Below are positions 8,664-17,969 of a DNA stretch of 64,000 nucleotides, in pieces; the stretch's first letter is position 1, and each line of letters opens with the position of its first letter. Below the pieces are notes generated by a model. That model was given only the letters and a program-made list of their open reading frames with translations. It had not been told where the DNA came from and did no database searches. This stretch comes from JAKPBU01 sp964425695 (lineage in GTDB: Bacteria; Pseudomonadota; Gammaproteobacteria; Xanthomonadales; Xanthomonadaceae). Location: the NCBI GenBank assembly GCA_964425695.1, contig CAYRNF010000003.1:62001-126000 (forward strand), written 5' to 3'. The position numbers and the translations under genes were made by a program.

Positions 8664-9517
8664 GACATCGACACCGAGCCGACCGGGTCCTTCACCGGCT
8701 TGTAGATGGCGCCGCCGTAGTGAACGGTGTTGCCACGCGCATCGCATGCTGCCCAGTTCTGTGCGCAACCTGGCAGCGCGGTGACGGCGGTCCCGGTCTC
8801 GAGCTCGTGCCCGCCGTACAGGATCTGCACCTGGTCGCCGGCGTGCGCCATGATGGCGCGCTCTTCGACGATACCGTTGGCGCGCTCCCAGTACAGGGTC
8901 CCGCCCGCGAGCGGGAAATCGGAGTCCGCGAAGGCCGGTGAGTTCAGCGTCAGGCCGTCAACGTCGCTCAGGTCGCCGGCCACGGTCAGAGGCACCGGGT
9001 CCAGGTTGCAGCCACGGATGCCCGTGGAGAAGACGGCTTTCCAGCAGCCGCGCTGCCACTTCGCGCCTTGGTTGCGGGATTCGCCCGCAGGCGCGTTGCT
9101 GTCGCACGTGAGAACGAGCTGTGTGTCTTCGAACTCGGGCTGCACGGCCCAGCCCATCCACTCCACCACGGGCGGCTCATCCAGGCCACGATGCGTGGCG
9201 AGGCAGATCACGCGCACAGGATCCGATGGGATGTACGGCCGCCACCATGCACCCAAGGCTTGCGTAGCCGGGTATCCCTCCGCTGGCGGGTCTGGATCCA
9301 GGAAGTGCGCCACGGTGATTCGCAACGCATCCTTGGCGCGTTCCACCGTCTGCCGGATCTCGCTGCGCGCGATCTGCGCCGCCACGTAGGTGAAGCCGCC
9401 CACCACCATGTCGCGCTCCGCGTTGGCGAAGCGCAACACCGTGCCCTGCCGAATGAACTGGAACAGGTGGACCGGTTTTCCCAGCCACCGGCTGCGCTCG
9501 AGGTCGTCAAAGGCCAT
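8654..9517 (-). CDS. Phage BR0599-family (DUF2163-like) tail protein
   Basis: A 287-residue protein beginning MAFDDLERSRWLGKPVHLFQ. The C-terminal Cys-rich stretch GCAQNWAACDARGN followed by YGGAIYKP is the hallmark of phage BR0599-type proteins, which occur between distal tail protein and tail-tip genes. Cysteines (CKW-like repeats near residue 150, and at the C-terminus) suggest a metal site. The precise role in tail-tip assembly is unknown. Confidence 0.8.
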   Translation of the reverse strand: MAFDDLERSRWLGKPVHLFQFIRQGTVLRFANAERDMVVGGFTYVAAQIARSEIRQTVERAKDALRITVAHFLDPDPPAEGYPATQALGAWWRPYIPSDPVRVICLATHRGLDEPPVVEWMGWAVQPEFEDTQLVLTCDSNAPAGESRNQGAKWQRGCWKAVFSTGIRGCNLDPVPLTVAGDLSDVDGLTLNSPAFADSDFPLAGGTLYWERANGIVEERAIMAHAGDQVQILYGGHELETGTAVTALPGCAQNWAACDARGNTVHYGGAIYKPVKDPVGSVSMSWG

Positions 9518-10685
9518 GGTTGCAGCCCTGGAAGGACAACTGGGATTGCACGACCCCGTGCGACCAGACGCGCAGCACGTTCACGTCGCTGCCCTGGCGA
9601 CACAGCGCCATGAAGCTCACCGATACGATGTCAGCTGCCACCAGCGCGTCCGGCAGTGCCGCGTCGAGCGCCAGGCGCTCGGTGTCTTCGTCAACCTCGG
9701 CCGCGGCCAAGATCCTCCGGTACAGGTCCGGCTGACCACGTCGCACGATGCGGATATCGCACCGGTTGGCCTGGAGCGGTCCTTGCGAGAAACCGCTCCA
9801 CTCCACGTCCAGCAGCGTCGTGGACGCGACGGACTGCACGCGGAAATCGTGCGCGAAGGACGGCACCCAGATCGGGTGGTTACGGCCGGCCAGGGCGTAC
9901 AGCAGGCTGCGGTGCGCGGCAATCTCTCCGGCGCTGACCATGGTCGCTTCGAACGAAATGTCGGGCAGCGGAATGCCCGCGGCGTCCAGCACGCGCACCG
10001 GGCCGATCTGGTCTTCCACCCTGCGCAAGGCACGGGCCGGTGTGTAGATCGGGTCCTGCGTCCAGAACACCGGCACACTAAGCACCGGCAGGCCCCGATA
10101 GCTGACCGCGCCGAAGCTTGCTGGCCAGGGCTGCGGATGCGCCAGGCGAAACGCGACGGAGTACGGCGCATCGTCGCCCGTGAAGCGCGAGAGCTGCGGC
10201 GGGCTGTCGAGGTATGCGCCAGCCGTCGGGACCAGCATGCTGCCCGCAGGCCAGGCGCGGGCAAGGCCGCCGACAAGCGTCAAGCCGTCGCCGGCGACGC
10301 TGCTGATCTCCACCACCTGGGAGAGGCGCGGGTCATCGGGATGGCTCAGCAGCGCATTGCCGCCCACCAGGAAACGGCGTTGCGCGGTGTCGACCTGCAG
10401 CTCGGTGCCGCCTGCATTTGCAGGTCCAGTGAGCGCCGTGGCATCCGCCAGGAGTGGGGCATGCCACAACCCCGCACCGTGCCTGGAAACGAGGTTTTCC
10501 ATCCAGCGCCGGGTGGTGGCGCTTTCCAGCCCGTCGAATTCCAGCACCACCATGGGCGTGTCGCGCAGCTGGCGCGTCGCTTCCATGCCTCGCACCGGAT
10601 CCATGCCGTCGGTGAGCCACTGCAGCCGCTCCGAGACGGCGCCTCCAGCGGCGAACGGCCAAGCCACAGCGTTACCGGGCAGCAC
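9507..10685 (-). CDS. Minor tail / distal tail-like protein
   Basis: A 392-residue protein starting MLPGNAVAWPFAAGGAVSER, directly downstream of the tape measure gene and overlapping both neighbours. The sequence is beta-rich, with repeated strand-turn patterns as in tail collar proteins. Position after the tape measure is that of distal tail proteins (lambda gpM/gpL region). The assignment rests mainly on synteny. Confidence 0.6.
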   Translation of the reverse strand: MLPGNAVAWPFAAGGAVSERLQWLTDGMDPVRGMEATRQLRDTPMVVLEFDGLESATTRRWMENLVSRHGAGLWHAPLLADATALTGPANAGGTELQVDTAQRRFLVGGNALLSHPDDPRLSQVVEISSVAGDGLTLVGGLARAWPAGSMLVPTAGAYLDSPPQLSRFTGDDAPYSVAFRLAHPQPWPASFGAVSYRGLPVLSVPVFWTQDPIYTPARALRRVEDQIGPVRVLDAAGIPLPDISFEATMVSAGEIAAHRSLLYALAGRNHPIWVPSFAHDFRVQSVASTTLLDVEWSGFSQGPLQANRCDIRIVRRGQPDLYRRILAAAEVDEDTERLALDAALPDALVAADIVSVSFMALCRQGSDVNVLRVWSHGVVQSQLSFQGCNHGL

Positions 10686-13524
10686 CGTTCAGCCTCGTCC
10701 AGTTCTGCTCCACGATGCCGACGATCACTTCCTGCACGCCGGCCGCACTCGACAGCGCGTCCGCGAAAGCGCGGTCTCCCAGCGCCAAGATCGGCTGCTT
10801 CACGATGACCTGACCTTGCCCTCCGCCGCCGTTGTTGCGGTGCCGTGGGTCTTCGCGCGTCAGTACTTCTTCGCCCCGCTGCAGGATCGCAGGCACCTCG
10901 TCGGGAGCGAGACCCGCGATGCCGCCCGCGTGGTAACGAGGCGCGTTGCCGAACAGGAGCGGGCTGACATTGCGCCGCACGCCGCCATCGCCAGCTAGGC
11001 CGCCGCTGTGGCGAGTGCCGACGCTCATACCTGCGGCGGTTGCCTTACCCAGTCCCGGGTAGATGGCATCCAGCAATTGCAGGACGAGATAGGTGGCCAG
11101 CGCACGCGCCGCGATCTGGAGCATGGCCAGTGCGAAGCCGCGCACGAAGTCGCGCAGCGCAGCGCCAGCGCTCTTGGTGCCAGATGCCAAGTCCATGAAC
11201 AGCGTCGTGACGCTGTCGATCGCGGCGTCAGCAGCCTGCTGACGAAGCCGCTGCATCGATGACGTAACGCCGGCGATGTTGCCGTTGAGCTGCTGCAGGA
11301 AGTTGATGACCTGCTGCGCTTCCGGGCTGTTGGCGCGGAGCGTCGCCAGGAACTCAATGGCGCGCTGTCGCAGTTCGATCAGCTGTTCGATGGAGCCGCG
11401 GCGCTCGTCCTTCAGGCGGCGCTCGCTGTCGATGACGCCCAGGAGACCGGCCTGCTGCTGCGCTGAGACCGAGGACTCTGTCGCCTGCAGGGTGCTCAGC
11501 ACGCGCGCCATCTCTGCTTCGAACTGGTCGAGCTGGCCCTTGGCAGCCTCGACATTGATCAGCTTGTTGACCAGCGCCAAGCCAGTCTCGTCGCCCTCGG
11601 CCAGCAGCCGACGCTTCAGTTCGAGGAACTCGCCTTCCAGCTGCGCGCGGCGCGCCCGGCCAATCTGACCTTCGTTCTCGAGCAGGCGGATCTGGACCTC
11701 GCCGAGGTCCTTGGCCAGTGCCTCCTCCGCGTCCTTCTGCGCCTGCGCACCCGCAACTCCGAGCCGCGCGCGCTCGCGCTGTAGCTTCGCAATCTCGGTC
11801 AAGGCCTTGGACTGCTGCTCGCTGGTAGTGGCAGTCTTCGCCTCGGCCTGCTGCTGGCGCAGCTGCGCATCGATGTCCGCCTGCTGCAGCGCGAGCTTCT
11901 GGCGGTAGTACTCCGCGATGCTGATCCCACTGCGGGCGTACAGGTCCTCGAGCGCTTCCAGCAGACCGGCGACCTCGTCGCGCGCCAATGCAGCTTGGTC
12001 GACCACACCCCGCACGGCCTTGGCCGCTTTTTCGGCACCGCCGGTCGCCGCCGCAGTGGCACCAACCGCCGCGCCGCTGCCGGCGATCTCGGTCTGCTGG
12101 ATCTCCAGCTGCAGGCCGATGAGGCGCTTGGTCCAGTCGTCCAGCTGCTTCTGGGACTGCTCCACCTTCGCCTGCTGCTGGACCAGCGCGTTGGTCGATG
12201 CGAATGCTGCGGCATCACCGCGGTCGCCGCCGCGCGCCGTGCGGCTGGTGTTCTGTTCGGCGAAGCGCGCCCGGCGCTCTTCCAGGATCGCCTGTGCGGC
12301 CTTGAGCGTCTCGATAGCCTGGGCGCGCTTGGCGCGCGCCTCTTCGTAGGCGGCCTGGGCGCTCTGCTTCGCCAACTGCGAGTTCTCGGCGAGTGCCGCT
12401 GTGTGCGCCTCTGCGGCCTGCGTCGCTTCGTCGGTGCGCTTGTAGAGCAGGAAGAGTGCGGCTGCCAGTCCTGCGATGACGATGCCCACGGGTCCGCCCA
12501 ACGCCAGCAGCGCGACGCGAAGCGTGACCGTCGCGCCCTGTGCCGCCTTGATAATCGCTACCAGCCGCGCGAACCCAGCTACGGCTGCCGCGACGGCACC
12601 GCCGGCCAGGCGCACGCCGAGGTACACGATCAGCACGTCCAGGTTCTTAATCAGCAGCGTGACCGCCTGAAGCAGCGGGTCTAGGTATCGCGGCAGGTCG
12701 CGCGCGATCGACTGCAGGGTCTGGGCGAACCGTCGACTGGCGCCCGTCGCCTCGTCTTGGTCCCCTATGTAGTCCAGGAGAGAGTTGCGGATCTGGGTCA
12801 GTGCGGCCCCGATCGTGATCGGAACAGCGCCGTATTCCTTCTCCAGCGCTCCCGCTTGAGAGATCAGCGCCTTCGTGACCACTTCAGTGGTCAACTTGCC
12901 ATTGGCACCGAGTTCCACTAGCGAACCGACGGCGACCTTCATGCCGTCGGCAATCGCCTGCGCCAGGCGCGGCGCGTTCTCGCGCAGGCTCTTAAGTTCA
13001 TCGCCCGCGAGCTTGCCGGAGCCCAGTGCTTGACCGAGCTGCAGGATGGCAGCCTCTCCGGACGCGGTACCCGAGTAGGATAGCTGGATGGCTTGGTTAA
13101 CCGCCTTCGTGAGCGTGAGCAGATCGCCTTGGTTCTTGATCTGTCCGCGCGTGCTGCGCTCCACGCGCGCGTACAAGTCCACCGTGGCGGACAGGCCGCT
13201 CCGGGTCTCCTGAGCGACTGCCAGAATCGCCTCGTAATCGCCCTTCGCCTGACGCACGCGTCCGCGCAGCAGTGCGGCCTCGTCGGCCATGCCCGTGAGC
13301 ACCTTCGCGCCGGCCATCGACAGATACGTTGCCGCCAGCCCGGCCACCTCGGCGCGCAGGCGGCGCACGCCCGCGATAGCTGCGTTGCCGCCCAGGTTGG
13401 GCATCGCGGCAGCGGCCTGCTTCTTCACCGACGCAAGTTCACCCCGCAGCAAGCCGAGGCCCTGCTTGATGTCGGCCAAGTCGGCCGAAATCCGGACACG
13501 CAGATTCGTCTGGGGGTTAGCCAT
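10672..13524 (-). CDS. Tail length tape measure protein
   Basis: A 950-residue protein, the longest in the phage, as expected for a ruler that sets tail length. It starts MANPQTNLRVRISADLADIK. The N-terminal domain (about residues 1-270) is of the tape-measure type. Hydrophobic segments follow around residues 300-360 (LLALGGPVGIVIAGLAAALF), then long Gln/Arg/Ala coiled coils, and a Gly-rich C-terminus with GTRHSGGLAGDGGVRRNVSP, typical of lambda-type tape measures. The start overlaps the end of the frameshifted GT protein by 8 bases. Confidence 0.92.
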   Translation of the reverse strand: MANPQTNLRVRISADLADIKQGLGLLRGELASVKKQAAAAMPNLGGNAAIAGVRRLRAEVAGLAATYLSMAGAKVLTGMADEAALLRGRVRQAKGDYEAILAVAQETRSGLSATVDLYARVERSTRGQIKNQGDLLTLTKAVNQAIQLSYSGTASGEAAILQLGQALGSGKLAGDELKSLRENAPRLAQAIADGMKVAVGSLVELGANGKLTTEVVTKALISQAGALEKEYGAVPITIGAALTQIRNSLLDYIGDQDEATGASRRFAQTLQSIARDLPRYLDPLLQAVTLLIKNLDVLIVYLGVRLAGGAVAAAVAGFARLVAIIKAAQGATVTLRVALLALGGPVGIVIAGLAAALFLLYKRTDEATQAAEAHTAALAENSQLAKQSAQAAYEEARAKRAQAIETLKAAQAILEERRARFAEQNTSRTARGGDRGDAAAFASTNALVQQQAKVEQSQKQLDDWTKRLIGLQLEIQQTEIAGSGAAVGATAAATGGAEKAAKAVRGVVDQAALARDEVAGLLEALEDLYARSGISIAEYYRQKLALQQADIDAQLRQQQAEAKTATTSEQQSKALTEIAKLQRERARLGVAGAQAQKDAEEALAKDLGEVQIRLLENEGQIGRARRAQLEGEFLELKRRLLAEGDETGLALVNKLINVEAAKGQLDQFEAEMARVLSTLQATESSVSAQQQAGLLGVIDSERRLKDERRGSIEQLIELRQRAIEFLATLRANSPEAQQVINFLQQLNGNIAGVTSSMQRLRQQAADAAIDSVTTLFMDLASGTKSAGAALRDFVRGFALAMLQIAARALATYLVLQLLDAIYPGLGKATAAGMSVGTRHSGGLAGDGGVRRNVSPLLFGNAPRYHAGGIAGLAPDEVPAILQRGEEVLTREDPRHRNNGGGGQGQVIVKQPILALGDRAFADALSSAAGVQEVIVGIVEQNWTRLNGAAR

Positions 13525-14127
13525 CGAGCTTCTTCATGAAGGCCTTGAAGTCAGGCGGTTTGTACTGCGAAGCCGCGCGCATGCCGACGACCTGGTCGCG
13601 GTACTCACGGCGGTACCGGCGGTCCGCCGCCTGCGAGAAGAGGCGGACCTGGGCGAGCGTGTAGTGCTTGATGTCGCTGAAGCTGTGCCCGTGCGCGATC
13701 AGGAAGTCGAGGCTGTCTTCCCAGCCCCAGTACTCGGACTTTCCGCGCTTCCCCGCACCCGGGCCAGCAGAGGTGCGAGGTGGTCCCTGAAAAAATCCCG
13801 GTTCACCTCGAACACGGACTTCGCGAGCACAACGAATTGGCCGATGTTGAGCTTCTTGACTTCGCTCGCCTCTCGTCCGATCAGCAGTGCGATGCTCTCG
13901 AACACCGCGTCGCCGTGCTGCTCGATCATGTCGAGCGCAAGATCGACCATCGCGCCGTCGTTCCCGTCCTCCGGCAAGTTCTCCAGGTCGAGGATCGATG
14001 CGATCACCGGACGAGCCTTGCGGATGACCGCAGGAATCTGCCCGACCTCGATCGGCAGGACGTCAATCGTCCCGGCATGAAAAGGGACCGGCATGGCGGC
14101 CGGTCCCAGAGCGTCGACGTTTTCCAT
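13517..14127 (-). CDS. Tail assembly chaperone GT, made by -1 ribosomal frameshift
   Basis: The frameshifted product begins at the ATG of the G protein, slips at T TTT TTC (13789-13795) and continues in the -1 frame to TAA at 13517-13519, about 203 residues. The -1 frame is open across the junction and encodes a Ser/Gly/Pro linker, then WGWEDSLDFLIAHGHSFSDI and a basic tail ending KAFMKKLDG. In lambda, G and GT chaperone the tape measure during tail assembly. The T part has no good start of its own, which supports expression only by frameshifting. Confidence 0.85.
13699..14127 (-). CDS. Tail assembly chaperone G (unshifted product)
   Basis: A 142-residue acidic protein starting MENVDALGPAAMPVPFHAGT, between the tail tube and tape measure genes. 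Size, position and partly helical character match lambda gpG-like chaperones. Its start overlaps the tail tube stop (TGATG). The last 30 or so codons lie beyond the slippery heptamer and are read only without frameshifting. Confidence 0.85.
   Translation of the reverse strand: MENVDALGPAAMPVPFHAGTIDVLPIEVGQIPAVIRKARPVIASILDLENLPEDGNDGAMVDLALDMIEQHGDAVFESIALLIGREASEVKKLNIGQFVVLAKSVFEVNRDFFRDHLAPLLARVRGSAESPSTGAGKTASTS
13789..13795 (-). promoter_or_regulatory. Slippery heptamer for -1 frameshifting (UUUUUUC)
   Basis: On the minus strand the G frame reads GAT TTT TTC, giving X XXY YYZ = U UUU UUC. Sliding back one base keeps tRNA-Phe pairing in both sites and opens the T frame. GC-rich sequence follows that could form a stimulatory structure. 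Confidence 0.8.
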
Positions 14128-14876
14128 CAGTCGACCATCTTCACGTGGAAGTACTTGGAGATGCCGGCGCCCTGCTTGGTGCCATCCATCAGCACCTTGC
14201 TGGTCACCTCGCCGGCGCCGTAGTCCTCGCCGATCAGCGACATGGTCTGCAGCAGGCCGCCGTTGAACTTGTGCACATGCACGATCACGGGCTTGCCGCT
14301 GCGCGCCTCGTTGAGACCGACGAAGATGCCTTCGTACTGCTTGGACGAGGTGACCATGGCCTCGACGCGCGTCTGCGCGGCGTAGGTGTAGGCGACCTCG
14401 ATGTTCGGCGCACCGGCGATCGGCGCCGGGATTGCCGAGCCGTCGGGGATGAGGATGCCTTCCGGCGAGAGCTCGTAGTCTTCGCCCTCCTCATACGGCG
14501 TGCCACCGCCCACGGGCTCCACCGAGGTGATCGCCAGGGGAATCTTGGTCAGCGGCGTCGATCCGCCCTCGTAGGCGACCACGGCCTCGGCGGCCACGTT
14601 GCCCGCCACCTCCTTGGTGGCGATGCCGCGCAGCGCACGCGCGAAGTTCTCGGGCGAGTAGTCGTGGAAGGTGTAGGCGATCTCCACGCCGGTCACCCGC
14701 TCCACCGAGTTCTGCGTGCCGCCACCGGGCTCGGTGTAGTTCGGCAGCGACTTCTCTTCGGTTTGGGGTGCGAGGTCGAGCTTCGAGCAGTTGCCCACTT
14801 CGACGAAGGGCGCGGCGGACCCGTACTCGCGGATCTTGAACTTGCCGGCGCCCAGATAGCTGTAGTCTTCGGCCAT
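14127..14876 (-). CDS. Major tail tube protein
   Basis: A 249-residue protein starting MAEDYSYLGAGKFKIREYGS. It lies upstream of the G/GT chaperone pair, the usual place of the tube protein in lambda-like phages. Two beta-rich parts are separated by a GGGTPYEEGEDYELSPEG strand-turn segment, consistent with tube-type folds. An upstream in-frame extension overlaps the previous gene and is rejected. The stop overlaps the G start. Confidence 0.82.
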   Translation of the reverse strand: MAEDYSYLGAGKFKIREYGSAAPFVEVGNCSKLDLAPQTEEKSLPNYTEPGGGTQNSVERVTGVEIAYTFHDYSPENFARALRGIATKEVAGNVAAEAVVAYEGGSTPLTKIPLAITSVEPVGGGTPYEEGEDYELSPEGILIPDGSAIPAPIAGAPNIEVAYTYAAQTRVEAMVTSSKQYEGIFVGLNEARSGKPVIVHVHKFNGGLLQTMSLIGEDYGAGEVTSKVLMDGTKQGAGISKYFHVKMVD

Positions 14877-14916
14877 GGTGGCGGTCTCCGTTGTTGCCGC
14901 GGGGCGGCTGTGTTGG

Positions 14917-15357
14917 TCAGGGGTTGCGACGCGGCGCGGGCACGTGCGCCTCGTAGCGGAGAAGTGCGCCGATCCAGCCCATGCCCTTCTCGGCGGGGAT
15001 CGGCAGGGTTTCCAGCCATCGCGGATGGCTGATGCCTTGGGGGTACTGCGTCTGGCGGTTATCGAGCGCGCGCTCCACGTCCTCAATGGCGAGGTCGAGC
15101 GTGGCCTGCGCTTGGTCCTGGTCGTGCGGCAGCTTCACCACCACCGCGACCGTCGTCAGACGGTGGGTCCTCTGCACTGCAGGGTCGGTCGGGCGGCTTT
15201 GCCTCTCGAAGACCACCGCGACCACGCCCGGCGCCTCGTCTTCCACCTGGCCCGGCTCCGTGGTAACCCATGCGCCCGCGTTCGTGTTGTAGCCGGGCGT
15301 GGAGATGCTTTGCAGGCACACCGCCATCGCCTCGACAAGCTGCATGCGTGCGCTCAT
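14917..15357 (-). CDS. Putative tail terminator protein
   Basis: A 146-residue protein beginning MSARMQLVEAMAVCLQSIST. It occupies the slot of lambda gpU, which caps the tail tube and joins it to the head. The pattern of an N-terminal helix, beta strands (GVVAVVFER, LTTVAVVVKL) and a C-terminal helix fits the gpU/gpZ superfamily, but identity is by synteny. The start overlaps the upstream stop (ATGA). Confidence 0.6.
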   Translation of the reverse strand: MSARMQLVEAMAVCLQSISTPGYNTNAGAWVTTEPGQVEDEAPGVVAVVFERQSRPTDPAVQRTHRLTTVAVVVKLPHDQDQAQATLDLAIEDVERALDNRQTQYPQGISHPRWLETLPIPAEKGMGWIGALLRYEAHVPAPRRNP

Positions 15358-15683
15358 GCCACTACCACCCAGCGCGCGCTCGATTCGTCGTGGGTGACCT
15401 CGGCGTCCAACTTGAAGATCTCGGCTCCGACCGTGACAGTCGCCCCGCGCTCGGGCGTGACCTGTGCGAAGAACAGCGTGACCACCGTGTGCACCGTGGC
15501 CACCTCGGCCTCGTCGTCGCCGTAGAGCCGCACGTCGCGATCGATGTAGGCATCGCACGGCGTTCCCGGAAGCGCCTGCGAAATACCCTTTGCTCGGAAC
15601 ACGGGCGTGTCGGCCAGGCCAGCTCGTCTGAGCGGGCCCAGAATCGCGGCGTCCATCCGCCGCAGTGCATCGGCCTGGCTCAT
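15354..15683 (-). CDS. Head-tail connector / head completion protein
   Basis: A 109-residue protein with a helical N-terminus (MSQADALRRMDAAILGPLRR) and a beta C-terminal half (VTLFFAQVTPERGATVTVGA), resembling small connector proteins such as lambda gpFII. It lies between capsid and tail genes and overlaps both neighbours by 4 bases. The assignment is by position and fold impression. Confidence 0.55.
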   Translation of the reverse strand: MSQADALRRMDAAILGPLRRAGLADTPVFRAKGISQALPGTPCDAYIDRDVRLYGDDEAEVATVHTVVTLFFAQVTPERGATVTVGAEIFKLDAEVTHDESSARWVVVA

Positions 15684-16444
15684 GCCTTCCCTCGGAATTT
15701 CGAAGTGCTGACCGCCTTCTCCAGCTCCCGCTCGAAGTGGAAGGGGAAGAGGCGTCCGTAGGTGCGTTCGGCCAAGCCGAAAATGTCGTAGCGCTCTCGG
15801 TAGTTGGCCCGGCTGACGAAGGCGAAGACGCTGCGAACCGCCGTGCCGAAGCCGGTCTTGATGCGCTCGTAGACACCGGGGCTGAGCTTCCCTCGACGCC
15901 GGCTGAGAGCGAAGTACTCTCCTCCGCGCGCCTTGCGCCGCGCACGCCTGCGACGCGTGCTGTCCTCGCTTACGTTCTGGTACTTGTCCTGCTGTGCGCT
16001 CAGGCCGGACAGAACAGCTGTCACCACGCCGCGTGGAATGTTCCCAGACGAATCCAGCTGCACGCCTCGGCCGGGAACGGCGAACATCCCAGCCGGCAGA
16101 TGGCCAGCCGCTTGCAGCCGCTTCTCGAAGCCCTTCAGCGCGCGCGTGCCGCCTGAGACCTGCGCCTGCAGGTAGCGCGACGGCGGTACGCCCTTGAACG
16201 CCTCGTCACGGATGAAGACCTCCGCCGCCAGCGTCCCGCGCGTCGCCTTCTTGTAGAGCACGGCGTTCAGCGTGAGCGCCGTGGGCCGATCGAACACGCG
16301 CGGCATGACGCGCTTCCATTCCTCGCGCGTGGCAAACGCTGTGGCGTTGACGGCCTGCAGCGTTGCGAACGGCAGGTTCTTCCGTTCGAGCTCGGTGAAG
16401 TCCCGAGAAAGGACGTTCCCGGGATCCACTTCGGTCTTGATCAT
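15680..16444 (-). CDS. Head-tail junction protein, gpZ-like by position
   Basis: A 254-residue protein starting MIKTEVDPGNVLSRDFTELE, with a strongly basic middle region (RRRRARRKARGG). It follows the major capsid gene and precedes the small connector. Lambda-type phages have gpZ, a head-proximal tail protein, in this area. No catalytic motif was seen. Confidence 0.5.
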   Translation of the reverse strand: MIKTEVDPGNVLSRDFTELERKNLPFATLQAVNATAFATREEWKRVMPRVFDRPTALTLNAVLYKKATRGTLAAEVFIRDEAFKGVPPSRYLQAQVSGGTRALKGFEKRLQAAGHLPAGMFAVPGRGVQLDSSGNIPRGVVTAVLSGLSAQQDKYQNVSEDSTRRRRARRKARGGEYFALSRRRGKLSPGVYERIKTGFGTAVRSVFAFVSRANYRERYDIFGLAERTYGRLFPFHFERELEKAVSTSKFRGKA

Positions 16445-16482
16445 GGCTAGGCAGCGGGGGCCGGCGTACCGGCCCCCTTCGC

Positions 16483-17484
16483 TCAGTTGGTGGTGAGCTT
16501 GACCACCGCACCCGGGCGGGTGTTGAGGTTCAGCGGGTTGGACTGCGACTCGAGCTTGACGCCCTTGTTGAACTCCATCGCTTCCGTCTTGCTGTAGTAC
16601 GGCAGACCACGCGTGTTGACGGTCTCGATGTAGTCCGCCGGGGCGAACCGGGTGATGAACATGCCCGGGATGCCGATGGGGAACAGATAGCCCTCGTTCG
16701 GGTCGATCAGCGGCGTGCCGCCATTGCTGCCCTCGTACTCTTCGAAGACGACGCCGCCGAACTCGAACCCGGTCCGGTTGTCGCTGCGGAGCTTGGCACC
16801 TTCCTGCCAGCGCTCGTACGCCTTGATCACGTTCGGGTGATCGACGAGCTTGTCCATGAACGCACTGCCGACGAAGGCGTGGTAGCCGTTCGCCCGCAGG
16901 CCGCCCAGCGCGGTCTCGATCTTCCGCTTGCCCGCCATGAGGTTGGTGCGGACCTTGGTGGCGTCGGTGCCCAGCGCCATCGCCTGCGTGGGCTGCACCA
17001 CACCGAACTCGTCGTAGAGGTCGAACAGCTCGCTGCCGTCGGCATCGAGGATGCTGCCCTTGATGGCACCGAGGCGGTGGTACTCGATGGTGTAGTCCAG
17101 GTCGCGGCGGTGGATGACGTTGAGTGCGGTGATGCGCTTGGCAGCGGCGTCCGCCTCGCCTTCGCCGTTGGTGCCGAACGAACGCGCACCCTGCAGGCTG
17201 TCGGCCATGACGGTCGAGCGCTGCGGCAGGTGCGGCACCATGAACGCCTTCGCGTTCTTGGGCGTGACGGCCTTCGGCTGGCTGGGCGCGCCGCGCGGCA
17301 CGGCCGGCACGAGGGTCAGCTTGTCGCCGTTGATGCCGACCAGCGCTACGGTGGTCTCGATGCCCTGCTCTTCGAACAGGTTCATCGCGCCGATGCGCGT
17401 GGGCGTGAACGGCAGGCTGTTGATGTCGGCGGTCAGACTTTCGATGCTGAGCGCGCCCAGGGCAAGCAGTGTTGCGAGGTCCAT
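16483..17484 (-). CDS. Major capsid protein, lambda gpE family
   Basis: A 333-residue protein with the gpE-family layout: an N-terminal strand, LPFTPTRIGAMNLFEEQGIE, VPRGAPSQP, and the C-terminal segment FITRFAPADYIETVNTRGLP. It forms the icosahedral shell. The start at MDLATLLALGAL has GGGAG eight bases upstream, which is better than the ATG 24 bases further up. It lies downstream of the decoration protein with a terminator-like hairpin between them. Confidence 0.93.
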   Translation of the reverse strand: MDLATLLALGALSIESLTADINSLPFTPTRIGAMNLFEEQGIETTVALVGINGDKLTLVPAVPRGAPSQPKAVTPKNAKAFMVPHLPQRSTVMADSLQGARSFGTNGEGEADAAAKRITALNVIHRRDLDYTIEYHRLGAIKGSILDADGSELFDLYDEFGVVQPTQAMALGTDATKVRTNLMAGKRKIETALGGLRANGYHAFVGSAFMDKLVDHPNVIKAYERWQEGAKLRSDNRTGFEFGGVVFEEYEGSNGGTPLIDPNEGYLFPIGIPGMFITRFAPADYIETVNTRGLPYYSKTEAMEFNKGVKLESQSNPLNLNTRPGAVVKLTTN

Positions 17485-17514
17485 TTGGGGTCTCCCGATT
17501 GTGGACATGAGAAA

Positions 17515-17531
17515 CCCCGCACTAGGCGGGG
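17515..17531 (-). terminator. Hairpin between decoration and capsid genes
   Basis: Minus strand: 6-bp stem CCCCGC/GCGGGG with a 5-base loop, followed by TTTCTC. A partial terminator here could raise or lower capsid relative to upstream gene expression, or act as an RNA processing site. The short U-tract makes termination uncertain. Confidence 0.5.
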
Positions 17532-17569
17532 CTCAGGGTGGCGAACGAAACTGCGGGTTGCGTTGGCGA

Positions 17570-17968
17570 TCAACCGTCGCTGAGCGGCTCGTCGTTGAGC
17601 AGGCCGACCGGGCGCTGGGTCCAGCGCACGATGATTCCCTTGTTTTCCAGGGCATCGGCGACGGCGAGCTTGTTGGCGTCGGTGAAGCCGGCGGGCCATG
17701 CCAGCAGTTCACCGTGCACTTCCGCGTCCTTGGCGATGACGGCCGCCTTCTGCGCGGCATCGGTCGCGTCGACGGCGCCGTACAGCACACCGACCGCCGT
17801 GGCGACATCCGCGGCCAGTAGCAGCGGCGCACCATCGGCTTTCAGGATCGTGCCGGCGATGAGCGAGCCTGACGCGGCCGGGATCTCGAACAGGGAACGA
17901 CTGCGCTCGCCATTGGCCTCGGCGAGCAGGAATTCGGCGTTTCGGACGCCGGGAAGGGTCACATCCAT
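17570..17968 (-). CDS. Head decoration protein, lambda gpD family
   Basis: A 132-residue protein starting MDVTLPGVRNAEFLLAEANG. It lies between the protease/scaffold and the major capsid gene, as gpD does in lambda. gpD trimers bind the expanded capsid and stabilise it. The internal GTILKADGAPL strand and DATDAAQKAAVI helix agree with the family. Confidence 0.85.
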   Translation of the reverse strand: MDVTLPGVRNAEFLLAEANGERSRSLFEIPAASGSLIAGTILKADGAPLLLAADVATAVGVLYGAVDATDAAQKAAVIAKDAEVHGELLAWPAGFTDANKLAVADALENKGIIVRWTQRPVGLLNDEPLSDG

Positions 17969-17969
17969 C

